A DNA stretch of 64,000 bases from Ischnura elegans. Its lineage: Eukaryota > Arthropoda > Insecta > Odonata > Coenagrionidae. The stretch is taken from assembly GCF_921293095.1 (NCBI RefSeq), contig NW_025791658.1, positions 7,502,001-7,566,000 of the forward strand, written 5' to 3'. The translations under genes and the position numbers were made by a program. Of the stretch, positions 21,801-32,760 are shown piece after piece. Within the stretch, counting starts at the first letter, position 1. Every line of letters begins with the position of its first letter. Under the pieces are notes generated by a model. The model was given only the letters and a program-made list of their open reading frames with translations, did not search any database and had not been told where the DNA came from.

Positions 21801-22069
21801 TCACCCATATTGGTGAGACAGTTTGCTATCTTTTTATTGACTAAGGAAATAGATTCCCCGGTGTCTAATAGTGCCTTCACCTTACGCCCTTTTAATTCGA
21901 CAACTACAAAAAAACGTCCCTCTTTCGCGTAGCATACACGATCTTGGACTTTAGAGTTCATGAATCCGCGAACGTTTTCCACCCACTCTTTCCAATCTTT
22001 GTTTCTAGATGACGGGTTGGAGTAGCGACTCTCTGACCCCGTGATCAGAGAGTCGCATTCTAGTTTAAA
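18875..22069 (-). pseudogene. pol: Gypsy pol polyprotein (PR-RT-RNaseH-IN), near-intact
   Basis: Reached from gag by -1 slippage at 22,063-22,069; the new frame is open from there. Protease has LLDTGES. RT has STLDLEKGYWQ, MPFGLHSAG and YLDDIIIVS. RNase H has CDASEVG, TERECLAVL, TDHASL and PDALSR. Integrase has a zinc site ending CETCQVFK, the catalytic ATDIIGPL, LCDNGPQF and ANPTERSIQ, and a chromo-less C-terminal domain ending HIEDLRPVL. Defects are a one-base change in an A-run near 21,632 (after GADFFF), a missing base near 20,990 just before YLDD, and a TGA at 19,277-19,279 after TGFSPA. Everything else is conserved. Only three point lesions and near-identical LTRs suggest very recent decay or base-calling errors. 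Confidence 0.92.
22025..22069 (-). promoter_or_regulatory. -1 ribosomal frameshift signal between gag and pol
   Basis: In the gag frame the last codons are GAT TTA AAC TAG, so the slippery heptamer T TTA AAC (22,069-22,063) is in the correct X XXY YYZ phase. Six bases (TAGAAT) separate it from a perfect 12-bp stem (GCGACTCTCTGA with its complement, 22,056-22,045 and 22,036-22,025) with an 8-base loop. The -1 frame is open through the hairpin into the protease. All elements match the known design of -1 programmed frameshift sites. Confidence 0.85.
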
Positions 22070-23061
22070 TCTACGCTTGCAACAACTGACCTCTTAGATA
22101 TATTGGTGGACTTCCGCGGCTCAGGGCACGAACGAGTTATGTGTCCCGTTTTCCCACAGTGCCAGCAATTTTCAGCCTTAGTCGCGCTAGAGCCTCCTTG
22201 CACCTCGCGTTCGCCCGTTGGGACATAGCCAAACTCGCGATCAACCATTTGATGGGGCCGTGGAGGAGGGCGATAAAGTTTACAGCGTTCTTGTCGCGCC
22301 TCAATTTCTGCGCCCACGCTAACAAGTTCGGTAAAACTATGAATGCTTAGCGATGTTATCTTAGTTAAGTAGAACGGATGGAGATTATCTAGCGCTAAGG
22401 AGAGTAGTTCCCCTTCCTCCAATGAATTTTCCAGCCTAGCATTCATCGTTCTGAGCACTGTAATGTATTCATTTATCCTCTCCCCTTCGCCTTGCGTACG
22501 GGCAAACATATCTTTCTTTAGCCTAATATCGTACCCGACAGGCAAGCACGCCCTTCTTATTTCTCTTTTGAACTCTCCCCAAGAGGATATACTAAATAGG
22601 TTTGCTCGGAGCCATTGAGTCACCTTCATGCCTATCATTTCCGGAACTAAACCCCACATTTCCTCGTCCGAAACTCCCTTATATTCTTTGAAGGCGTCGG
22701 CGCGTTCCAAAAAGAGATTTACCCCCTCACCCTCATCACCGTCAAATCGTAAATTCCAGCGGACAATATCGTTTGTCAGCCCTCTTAAACGTGCTTCACC
22801 GTGATCGGGACCCTGAGGAGAGAGGCGCGTCAGGGCTTCTATCAATTGTGACAATTGGTCTGTTGCACGTACTGGTGTTGAAACCCCTCCAGCTTCTTCC
22901 TCGGATACACTCGCGGCGTGAATTTCTTTCACTCGATCCCTCAATCGCCGCCTGACTTCGTCCAAAGTTCCGGAATGGTCTAACGTGAACCTGTGACACC
23001 ATTGCAACGCGTCCTCTTTCGAAAGGACATTAATCCAACTAGTTCCTTGTGGAACTGCCAT
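22060..23061 (-). CDS. gag: Gypsy gag protein with CCHC zinc knuckle
   Basis: A 333-residue intact frame from the ATG at 23,061 to the TAG at 22,060. The N-terminal half holds a charged helical segment (LDEVRRRLRDRVKEIHAAS). A capsid-like region follows (RWNLRFDGDEGEGVNLFLER ... WLRANLFSISSWGEFKREI) with the retrotransposon-gag signature. Next is a basic linker, then one CX2CX4HX4C zinc knuckle (CWHCGKTGHITRSC, residues 299-312) for RNA packaging. It forms the virus-like particle of the element. The end overlaps the frameshift site that gives Gag-Pol. Confidence 0.92.
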   Translation of the reverse strand: MAVPQGTSWINVLSKEDALQWCHRFTLDHSGTLDEVRRRLRDRVKEIHAASVSEEEAGGVSTPVRATDQLSQLIEALTRLSPQGPDHGEARLRGLTNDIVRWNLRFDGDEGEGVNLFLERADAFKEYKGVSDEEMWGLVPEMIGMKVTQWLRANLFSISSWGEFKREIRRACLPVGYDIRLKKDMFARTQGEGERINEYITVLRTMNARLENSLEEGELLSLALDNLHPFYLTKITSLSIHSFTELVSVGAEIEARQERCKLYRPPPRPHQMVDREFGYVPTGEREVQGGSSATKAENCWHCGKTGHITRSCPEPRKSTNISKRSVVASVDLN

Positions 23062-23290
23062 TATTTGAAAATAATTCCCTATGCAAAAGGATAAAGGTAA
23101 AGGTACTATGACTTCTCGCCTCCGAGGTCCGTCGGGGCATTAATCTACGGGATGGGGTTGGACCGTGGTAAAGGAACGAGGGGTTTGGAAAGCAAAAAAC
23201 TAATTAGAACACCGAAGCTGCTGGCTGTCCCACCAAAAACACTTAATGGGTAACTAATTGTAAATTCGTACTTACAGAATGATGTCGAGC

Positions 23291-23306
23291 CCCCACGTCG
23301 GGCGCC
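23291..23306 (-). promoter_or_regulatory. Primer-binding site for tRNA-Lys
   Basis: The minus strand GGCGCCCGACGTGGGG is complementary to CCCCACGTCGGGCGCC, the 3' end of a tRNA-Lys(CUU)-type molecule; the animal tRNA usually ends CCCCACGTTGGGCGCCA. It sits one base inside the 5' LTR. The base pairing with the terminal A of CCA is changed. Confidence 0.75.
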
Positions 23307-23307
23307 G

Positions 23308-23562
23308 TGTAACAAAAAAAAAGGTTTATTCTCTCCGATACAAAATCACAAGTTCAATTGCTATCACAAAACGGTGCCGTGCACACGCGGCCAAGCTTCG
23401 ACCGCACTCCCTGGCTCCTCACGACCCACTGCCCGCGGCTCCTCCCAGCTGACTGCCTACACGCCGCTCACCAGCCCTCACTCCTCCAGGCAACCGGTCT
23501 TCAGGCGTTGAGCGCCAGCCCCGAATCAAGAGGGGCCCAAAAGGTGCACTTTACCCGTTACA
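23308..23562 (-). repeat. 5' LTR of the young Gypsy element
   Basis: 255 bases, TGTAAC...GTTACA, nearly identical to 18,592-18,844. Transcription would start in it and run leftwards. Confidence 0.95.
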
Positions 23563-23564
23563 AC

Positions 23565-24626
23565 CTTCCACATGGATTTTAGCCACCATATACCGCCCGC
23601 ACATGGCTCCAAGATGCCCTCATCATGACCACAATGCCCCCTATAGTTACAGGAACCATGAAGTCATGTGCCCAGAACAAGTTCCGGACACACTTCAAAA
23701 GATGTGGAGGGTCAAAAATTGTAACCACTGTCTTCCCTTCGAACTCAAAGGATGGTTCATCAAATGAAGCTCCCAAGAGCTGAAGGGCCCTGACATTTGT
23801 TGTAGCCATGTCACAGACAGTGGCTACTATTTTAAACCCTGTCCTTATAAGATGGTGGAGGACTTCCTGTATCAGGTGTTGTAGGGAAGTGGAAGTAACT
23901 GCCCCATTGCTGAAGTAGTATGCCACAGGGCATTTCCACTTGGACCAGAGGCCACGGACCATGAAAACCAAAGCCGTTTCAGCAATAACTTCCCGCCGTC
24001 TGCTACTTCCATGGTCCTCATATCCAGCAATATGGTCATGAACCCTGTCCCACGCCAGCTCCTTTTTGAGTGACATCTCATCAAACAGCAAGCAGTGCCT
24101 ATCCCTTTCCTCCATTCTCTGTGCGGAGGTGGTGAGGAGGTTGAAAATGGTAGGGTTGATCCCCGTGGTGAATGGAAAAGAAGAAAAAAGCTTGGTGAGG
24201 GTTTTGCGGCAAGGAATTGGAAGGAAATTACGAAGGAAAGTATATGCACGAGGGGTCTTCTTAAAAAGGATAGGGCTTTTACCTTTAGTTCATGGGTCCA
24301 CCTCCTACCTTTTGGCTTTTTCTGCCCTTCCCTCAAAAGAGTGCTTAAAAAAGTGACAGCAGAGGGGGATACATTTTTTTCGATGGACTTCATGAATCTG
24401 CTGTCAGGATTAAGATCAGATAAATAAGACTTTTTAGTCACAAGCTTTCTCCACCGATTTACTTGTTGGCGCTGATTCACTAACCTCTTGTACATGATTT
24501 TCTTGCGAGGAGTCAACTGATTGACCCTCGTCATGCCAAGGTCGAAGAGAATGGAGCGCTTACCCCCTTTTCGAGCAGCATATGATGACAAAGGTGTAGC
24601 AAGAATCTCACAAGACTTTGAATCAT
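23565..24626 (-). pseudogene. P-element/THAP9-like transposase, DNA-binding and catalytic exon
   Basis: The 5' end fits an acceptor (TCTTCCCGTTCAGCAG) at 24,627, just inside the satellite junction. The first part contains a leucine-rich/HTH-type segment (LRKLVTKK-like, RRWTHELKVKALSF). A one-base frame change at about 24,268 leads into the other frame, which carries GINPTIFNLL, the first catalytic Asp in LLFDEMSLK, GYEDHG, VFMVRGLWSKWKCPVAYYFS, the second Asp in TVCDMATTNVRAL, and DPPHLLKCVRNLF. A stop (TAA, 23,579) precedes the donor AAG|GTAAG at 23,565. Activity would be cut-and-paste transposition of a P-like element. The N-terminal THAP zinc finger is absent, being beyond or replaced by the satellite. 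The Gypsy element sits on the donor. Confidence 0.85.
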
Positions 24627-27600
24627 CTGCTGAACGGGAAGATTCAGTTTTCGTCATTGTTATTTTAAATGTTTTTGCCATTGTTTTTGTTTTTATTTTA
24701 TGTTTCTGTTTCTATTTTTGTCTTTGTTTTTGTCTCTATTTTTGTCGTTGTTATTGTCATTGTTATTCTCTTTGTTATTGTCTTTGTTATTGTCTTTGTT
24801 TTTGTCTCTGTTTTTGTCTTTGTTTTTGTCTTTGTTTTTCTTTTTGTTTTTCTATTTCCTTTCCTTTTTCTTTTTGTTTTTTTTCTTTTTATCTTTGTTT
24901 TCGTAAATGTTTTTGAAATTGTTTTTGTCATTGTTTTCGTCATTGTTTTTGTCACTGTTTTTGTAATTGTTTTTTTCATTGTTTTTGTCATTGTTTTTGT
25001 CAACGTTTTCTTCGTTGTATTTGTCTTTGTTTTTGTCTTTGTTTTTGTCTTTGTTTTTGTCTTTGTCTTGGCCTTTGTTTTTGTCTTTGTCTTTTTTTTG
25101 TCATTGTTATTTTCTTTGTTTTTGTCTTTGTTTTTGACTTTGTTTTTGTCTTTGTTTTTGTCATTGTTTTTGTTAATATTTTTGTCATTGTTTTTTTTAT
25201 TGTTTTCGTCTTTCTTAACGCCTTTGTTATTGTCTTTGTTATTTTCTTTATTTCGTCTTTGTTTTTATCTTTGTTTCTGTCTTTGTTTTTATCTTCATTT
25301 TTGTTATTGTTTTTGTCATTGTTTTTGTCATTGTTTTTGTCGTTGTTTTTGTCTTTGTTTTTGTCATTGTTTTTGTCATTGTTTTTGTCTTTCTTTATGT
25401 CTTAGTCTTTGTCTTTGTTTTTTTCATATTTTTGTGAATGTTTTTTTATTTTTTTGTCATTGTCTTTGTAATTGTTTTTGTAATTGTTTTTGTCATTGTT
25501 TTTTGTCAGTGTTCTTTACTTTGTTCTTGTCTTTGTTTTTGTCTTTGTTTTTGTCTTTGTCTTTGCCTTTGTTTTTGTCTTTGTCTTTGTTTTTGTCATT
25601 GTTATTTTCTTTGTTTTTGTCTTTGTTTTTGTCATTGTTTTTGTTAATATTTTTGTAATTGTTTTTGTAATTGTTTTTGTCTTTCTTATCGTCTTTGTTA
25701 TTGTCTTTGTTATATTCTTTATTTCGTTTTTGTTTTTATCTTTGTTTTTGTCTTTGTTTTTGTCTTCGTTTTTGTTATTGTTATTGTCATTGTTTTTGTC
25801 TTTGTTTTTGTCTTTGTTTTTGTCTTTGTTTTTGTCATTGTTTTTGTCTTTCTTTATTTCATAGTCTTTGTCTTTGTTTTCGTCATATTTTTTGTAATTG
25901 TTTTTTTATTTTTTTTTGTCATTGACTTTGTAATTGTTTTTGTATTTGTTTTTGTCATTGTTTTTTGTCTTCGTTTTTTGTCTTTGCTTTTGTCTTTGTT
26001 TTCGTCTTTGATTTTTTCTTTATTTTTGTCATTGTTTTTGTCATTAATGTTATCATTGTTTTTGTCATTGTTTTTGTCTTTTTTTTCTTTGTAATTGTAT
26101 TTGTAATTGCATTCGTTCATTTCTCTGTTTTTGTATTGGTTTTTGTCGTAGTTATTGTCTTTGCATTTGTCATTGTTTTTGTCATTGTTTTTTAATTTGT
26201 TTTTGTCTTTGTTTTTGTCATTGTTTTTGTCATTGTTTTTGTCATTAATTTTGTCATTGTTTTTGTCATCGTTTTTTTCGTTGTTTTTGTCTTTGTTTTA
26301 ATCTTTGTTTTTGTCATTTTTTTTGTCTTCCTTTTTGTCATTGTCATTGTTTTTTTCATATTTTTTTTAATTGTTTTTATATTTGTTTTTGTCATTTTTT
26401 TGTCATTGTTTTTGTCATTGTTCTTGTCATTGTTTTTGTCTTTCTTATTGTCTTTGTATTGTCTTTGTTATTTTATTTGTTTTCGTCTTTTAATTGGTCT
26501 TTGTTTTTGTCTTTATTTTTGCCATTGTTTTTGTCATCGTTTTCGTCATTGTTTTTTCATTGTTTTTGTAATTGTTTTTGTCGTTGTTTTGTCTTTGTTT
26601 TTGTCATTGTTTTTGTCGTTGCTTTTGTCTTTGTTTTTGTCTTTGTCTTTGTTTTTGTCACATTTTTTGTAATTATTTTTGTCATTGTTCTTGTCATTGT
26701 TTTTGTCGTTGTTTTTGTCTTTGTTTTTGTCATTGTTTTTGTCATTGTTTTTGCCGTTGTTTTTGTCTTTCTTTTCGTCATTGTTTTTGTCATTGTTTCT
26801 GTCTTTGTTTTTATCTTTGTCATTGTCTTTTTTTTTGTCATATTTTTTGTAATTGTTTTTGTCATCGTTTTTTTCGTTGTTTTTGTCTTTGTTTTTGTCT
26901 TAGATTTTGTTATTGTTTTTGTCTTTGTGTTTGTTTTTGTCATATTTTTAGTAATTGTTTTTGTATTTGTATTTGTCATTGCCTTTGTTATTTTTTGTAT
27001 TTGTTAATGTCGTTGTTTTTGTCTTTGGTTTTGTCATTGTTTTTGTCATTGATTTTGTCATCGTTTTTTTCGTTGTTTTTGTCTGCTTTTATCTTAGCTT
27101 TTTTCATTATTTTTTTCTTTCTTTTTGTCTTTGTCTTTGTTTTTGTCACTTTTTTAAAAATTGGGTTTGTATTCGTTTTTGTCATTGTCGATGTAATTGT
27201 TTTTGAATTTTTTTTGTCATTGTTTTTGTCATTCTTATATTCTTTCTTAATGTCTTTGTTATTTTCTTTGTTTTCAACTTCGTTTTTGACTTCGTTTTTG
27301 TCATTGTTTTTGTCATCGTTGTTTTCGTTGTTTTTGTGTTTATTTTTGTCTTAGTTTTTGTCATTGTTTTTTCCTTTCTTTATGTCTTGGTCTTTGTTTT
27401 TCTCATATTTTTTGTAATTGTGTTTGTATTTGTTTTTGTCATTGTCGATGTAATTGTTTTTGTATTTGTTTTTGTTATTGTTTGCCAGTGTTTTTGCCTT
27501 TTCATATTGTCTTTCTTATTGACTTTGTAATTTTCTTTGTTTTCATCTTTGTTTTGGTATTTGTTTTTGTCATTGTTTTTGACGTTTTTGTCATCGTTTT

Positions 27601-27829
27601 TTTCGTTGATTTTGTCTTTATTTTTGTCTTAGTTTTTGTCAATGTTTTTGTCTTTCTTTTTATCTTCGTCTTTGTTTTTTTTTCATATTTCTTATCATTG
27701 TTTTTGTATTTGTTTTTGTCATTGTCTTTGTCATTGTTTTTGTATTTTATTGTCATTGTTTTTGTCTTTTTTTTTGTCTTCGTTTTTGTCTTTGGTTTTG
27801 TCCTAGTTTTTGTTATCGTTTTTTTTCGT

Positions 27830-30800
27830 TGTTTTTGTCTGTTTTTGTCTTAGTTTTTGTCATTGTTTTTTCCTTTCTTTATGTCTTGGTCTTTGTTTTT
27901 GTCATATTTTTTGTAATTGTGTTTGTATTTGTTTTTGACATTGTCGATGTAATTGTTTTTGTATTTGTTTTTGTTATTGTTTGCCATTGTTTTTGTCTTT
28001 CATATTGTATTTCTTATTGTCTTTGTTATTTTCTTTGTTTTCATCTTTGTTTTGGTATTTTTTTTGTCATTGTTTTTGTCGTTGTTTTTGTCATCGTTTT
28101 TTTCGTTGTTTTTGTCTTTATTTTTGTCTTAGTTTTTGTCTTTGTTTTTGTATTTCTTTATGTCTTTGTCTTGGTTTTTGTCATATTTTTTGTCTTTGTT
28201 TTTGTCATTGTTTTTCACCTTGTTTTTGTTTTTGTTTTTGTCATTTTTTTGTCATTGTTTTCTTCTTTGTTTTTGTTATTGATTTTGTCTTTCGGATTGT
28301 CTTTGTTATTGTCTTTGTTATTTTATTTGTTTTCATAATTGTTTTAGACTTTGCTTTTGTCTTTGTTTTCGAATTTGTTTTTTGTCATTCTTTTTGTCTT
28401 TGTTTTTGTCATAGTTTTTGACTTCGTTTTTGGATAGGTTTTTGTCATTTTCAAATGTTTTTGTCTTTGTTTTTGTCTTCGTTTTTGTCTTTCTTAATTT
28501 TTTTGTTATATTCTTTGTTTATTTCTTTGTTTTCATCATTGTTTTTGTCTTTGTTTTTGTCTTTGTTTTCGTCTTTGTTTTCGTCTTTCTTTTTGTCATT
28601 GATTTAGTCTATTTTTGTATTTGTTTTTGATTTTTGTGTTTGTCTTCGTTTTTGTCTTTGTAATTTTCATTGTTTATATCATAGTTTTTATCATCGTTTC
28701 TTTCGTGTTTTTTGTCTTTGTTTTTGTCTTAGTTTTGTCACTTTTTTGTCTTTGTCTTTGTTTTTGTCATATTTTTGTAATTGTTTTGTATTTGTTTTTG
28801 TCATTGTTTTCGTCTTTGATCTTGTCTTTGTTTTCGTCATTCTTTTTGTCATCGTTTTTTTTTCGTTGTTTTTGTCTTACTTTTTGTCTTTGTCTTTGTT
28901 TTTGTCATATTTTTTGTAATTGTTTTTTGTGTTTGTTTTTGTCATTGTCGATGTAATTATTTTTGTACATGTTTTTGTACTTGTTTTTGTCATTGTTTTC
29001 GTCTATGTTTTTGTCTTTGTTTTTGTCTTTGTTTTCGTCATTCTTTTTGTCACGGTTTTTGTCTTTGTTTTTGTTTTGGTTTTTATCTTTGTAATTGTCA
29101 TTTATTTGTCATTGTTTTTGTCATTGTTTTTGTCATCGTTTTTTTCGTTGTTTTTGTCTTTATATTTGTTTTAGTTTTTTTCAATGTTTTGTCTTTCTTT
29201 TTGTCTTTGTTTTTGTCATATTTTTTGAACTTGGTTTTGTAGTTGTTTTTGTATTTTTTTTGGTTTTGTTTTTGTCATTGTTTTTGTCATTGTTTTTGTC
29301 GTTCTTTTTGTCTTCGTTTTTTTCTTTTTTTTTGTCATTGTTGTTGTCATTGTTTTTGCCATTGTTTTTGTCATTGTATTTTTCTTTGTTTTTGTCTTTG
29401 TTTTTGCATTTGTTTTTGTATTTGTTTTTGTCATATTTTTTGTAATTTTTTTGTCTTTGTTTTTGTTAATTTTTTCTTGTTTTTGTTTTTGTCTTTGTTT
29501 TTGACTTTGTTTTTGTCTTTGTTTTTGTCATTTTTTTTGTCATTGTTTTTGTCATTGTTTTTGTCATTGTTTTAGTGTTTCTTTTTTTCTTTGTTATTGT
29601 ATTTGTTATTTTCTTTGTTTTCGTCTTTGTTTTTGTCATTGTTTTAGTGTTTTCTATTTTCTTTGTTATTGTCTTTGTTAATTTTCTTTGTTTTCGTCTT
29701 TGTTTTTGTCTTTGTTTTTGTCCTTGTTTCTGTATTTATATTTGTCAATGTTTTTGTATTGATTTTGTCTTTGTTTTTGTAATTGTTTTTGTATTAATTT
29801 TTGTCATTGACTTTGTTATTGTTTTGCATTTTTTATGTCATTGTTTTTCGTCTTTGATCTTGTCTTTGTTTTCGTCATTCTTTTTGTCATCGTTTTTTTT
29901 CGTTGTTTTTGTCTTACTTTTTGTCTCTGTCTTTGTTTTTGTCATATTTTTTGTAATTGTTTTTTGTATTTGTTTTTGTCATTGTCGATGTAATTATTTT
30001 TGTACATGTTTTTGTACTTGTTTTTGTCATTGTTTTCGTCTATGTTTTTGTCTTTGTTTTTGTCTTTGTTTTCGTCATTCTTTTTGTCACGGTTTTTGTC
30101 TTTGTTTTTGTTTTGGTTTTTATCTTTGTCATTGTCATTTATTTGTCATTGTTTTTGTCATTGTTTTTGTCATCTTTTTTTCGTTGTTTTTGACTTTATA
30201 TTTGTTTTAGTTTTTTTCAATGTTTTGTCTTTCTTTTTGTCTTTGTTTTTGTCATATTTTTTGTACTTGGTTTTGTAGTGGTTTTTGTATTTTTTTTTGG
30301 TTTTGTTTATGTCATTGTTTTTGTCATTGTTTTTGTCGTTCTTTTTGTCTTCGTTTTTTTCTTTGTTTTTGTCATTGTTGTTGTCATTGTTTTTGCCATT
30401 GTTTTTGTCATTGTTTTTTTCTTTGTTTTTGTCTTTGTTTTTGCATTTGTTTTTGTATTTGTTTTTGTCATATTTTTTGTAATTTTTTTGTCTTTGTTTT
30501 TGTTAATTTTTTCTTGTTTTTGTTTTTGTCTTTGTTTTAGACTTTGTTTTTGTCTTTGTTTTTGTCTTTTTTTTGTCTTCGTTTTTGTCTTTGGTTTTGT
30601 CCTTGTTTTTGTCATCGTTTTTTTTCGTTGTTTTTGTCTGTTTTTGTCTTAGTTTTTGTCATTGTTTTTTCCTTTCTTTATGTCTTGGTCTTTGTTTTTG
30701 TCATATTTTTTGTAATTGTGTTTGTATTTGTTTTTGACATTGTCGATGTAATTGTTTTTGTATTTGTTTTTGTTATTGATTGCCATTGTTTTTGTCTTTC

Positions 30801-32760
30801 ATATTGTATTTCTTATTGTCTTTGTTATTTTCTTTGTTTTCATCTTTGTTTTGGTATTTTTTTTGTCATTGTTTTTGTCGTTGTTTTTGTCATCGTTTTT
30901 TTCGTTGTTTTTGTCTTTATTTTTGTCTTAGTTTTTGTCTTTGTTTTTGTATTTCTTTATGTCTTTGTCTTGGTTTTTGTCATATTTTTTGTCTTTGTTT
31001 TTGTCATTGTTTTTCACCTTGTTTTTGTTTTTGTTTTTGTCATTTTTTTTGTCATTGTTTTCTTCTTTGTTTTTGTTATTGATTTTGTCTTTCGGATTGT
31101 CTTTGTTATTGTCTTTGTTATTTTATTTGTTTTCATAATTGTTTTAGACTTTGCTTTAGTCTTTGTTTTCGAATTTTTTTTTTGTCATTCTTTTTGTCTT
31201 TGTTTTTGTCATAGTTTTTGACTTCGTTTTTGGATAGGTTTTTGTCATTTTCAAATGTTTTTGTCTTTGTTTTTGTCTTCGTTTTTGTCTTTCTTAATTT
31301 TTTTGTTATATTCTTTGTTTATTTCTTTGTTTTCATCATTGTTTTTGTCTTTGTTTTCGTCTTTGTTTTCGTCATTCTTTTTGTCATTGATTTAGTCTAT
31401 TTTTGTATTTGTTTTTGATTTTTGTGTTTGTCTTCGTTTTTGTCTTTGTAATTTTCATTGTTTTTATCATAGTTTTTATCATCGTTTCTTTCGTGTTTTT
31501 TGTCTTTGTTTTTGTCTTAGTTTTGTCACTTTTTTGTCTTTGTCTTTGTTTTTGTCATATTTTTGTAATTGTTTTGTATTTGTTTTTGTCATTGTTTTCG
31601 TCTTTGATCTTGTCTTTGTTTTCGTCATTCTTTTTGTCATCGTTTTTTTTTCGTTGTTTTTGTCTTACTTTTTGTCTTTGTCTTTGTTTTTGTCATATTT
31701 TTTGTAATTGTTTTTGTGTTTGTTTTTGTCATTGTCGATGTAATTATTTTTGTACATGTTTTTGTACTTGTTTTTGTCATTGTTTTCGTCTATGTTTTTG
31801 TCTTTGTTTTTGTCTTTGTTTTCGTCATTCTTTTTGTCACGGTTTTTGTCTTTGTTTTTGTTTTGGTTTTTATCTTTGTAATTGTCATTTATTTGTCATT
31901 GTTTTTGTCATTGTTTTTGTCATCGTTTTTTTCGTTGTTTTTGTCTTTATATTTGTTTTAGTTTTTTTCAATGTTTTGTCTTTCTTTTTGTCTTTTTTTT
32001 GTCATATTTTTTGTACTTGGTTTTGTAGTTGTTTTTGTATTTTTTTTTGGTTTTGTTTTTGTCATTGTTTTTGTCATTGTTTTTGTCGTTCTTTTGTCTT
32101 CGTTTTTTTCTTTGTTTTTGTCATTGTTGTTGTCATTGTTTTTGCCATTGTTTTTGTCATTGTATTTTTCTTTGTTTTTGTCTTTGTTTTTGCATTTGTT
32201 TTTGTATTTGTTTTTGTCATATTTTTTTTTAATTGTTTTGTCTTTGTTTTTGTTAAATTTTTCTTGTTTTTGTTTTTGTCTTTGTTTTTGACTTTGTTTT
32301 TGTCTTTGTTTTTGTCATTGTTTTTGTCATTGTTGTAGTGTTTCTTTTTGTCTTTGTTATTGTATTTGTTATTTTCTTTGTTTTCGTCTTTGTTTTTGTC
32401 ATTGTTTTAGTGTTTTCTATTTTCTTTGTTATTGCCTTTGTTAATATTCTTTGTTTTCGTCTTTGTTTTTGTCTTTGTTTTTGTCCTTGTTTCTGTATTT
32501 ATATTTGTCAATGTTTTTGTATTGATTTTGTCTTTGTTTTTGTCTTTGTTTTTGTAATTGTTTTTGTATTAATTTTTGTCATTGGCTTTGTTATTGTTTT
32601 GCATTTTTTATGTCATTGTTTTTTGTCTTTATTTTTGTCTTTGTTTTTGACTTTGTTTTTTTTTAATTTTTTTGTTATTGTTTTTTTCTTTCGTATTGTC
32701 TTTGTTATTGTCTTTGTTATTTTATTTATTTTCTTCTTTGATTTTGATTTCTTTTAGTCT
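27830..32760. repeat. Higher-order repeat of ~2.80 kb within the satellite
   Basis: Landmarks recur with a constant offset. CCTTTCTTTATGTCTTGG occurs at 27,872 and 30,671. The CTTCGTTTTTGGATAGG stretch occurs near 28,423 and 31,223. A GTCGATGTAATTATTTTTGTACATG block occurs near 28,945 and 31,735, with an additional copy about 1.04 kb after the first (near 29,980). Copies are nearly identical over kilobases, far more similar than neighbouring 12-mers within a copy. Confidence 0.85.

Larger units (their letters stand above)
18592..23562 (-). mobile_element. Young Ty3/Gypsy retrotransposon with 4-bp target duplication
   Basis: Two LTRs (253 and 255 bp, TGTAAC...GTTACA) flank gag and pol. They differ by one substitution and two bases in an A-run, so insertion was recent. 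The flanking ACCT (18,588-18,591 and 23,563-23,566) is the target duplication. A tRNA-Lys primer site lies inside the 5' LTR and a purine tract inside the 3' LTR. Gag and pol are linked by a -1 frameshift cassette. Pol has one in-frame stop (19,277) and two single-base frame changes (near 20,990 and 21,632). The element lies inside a P-like transposase gene, in the same orientation. Confidence 0.95.

Noticed and set aside
24669-25658. Long V/F-rich open frame that looks like a membrane protein
   Set aside because: It is made only of 12-base satellite units. Equivalent frames exist throughout the array in several frames and on both strands. No unique domain is present.
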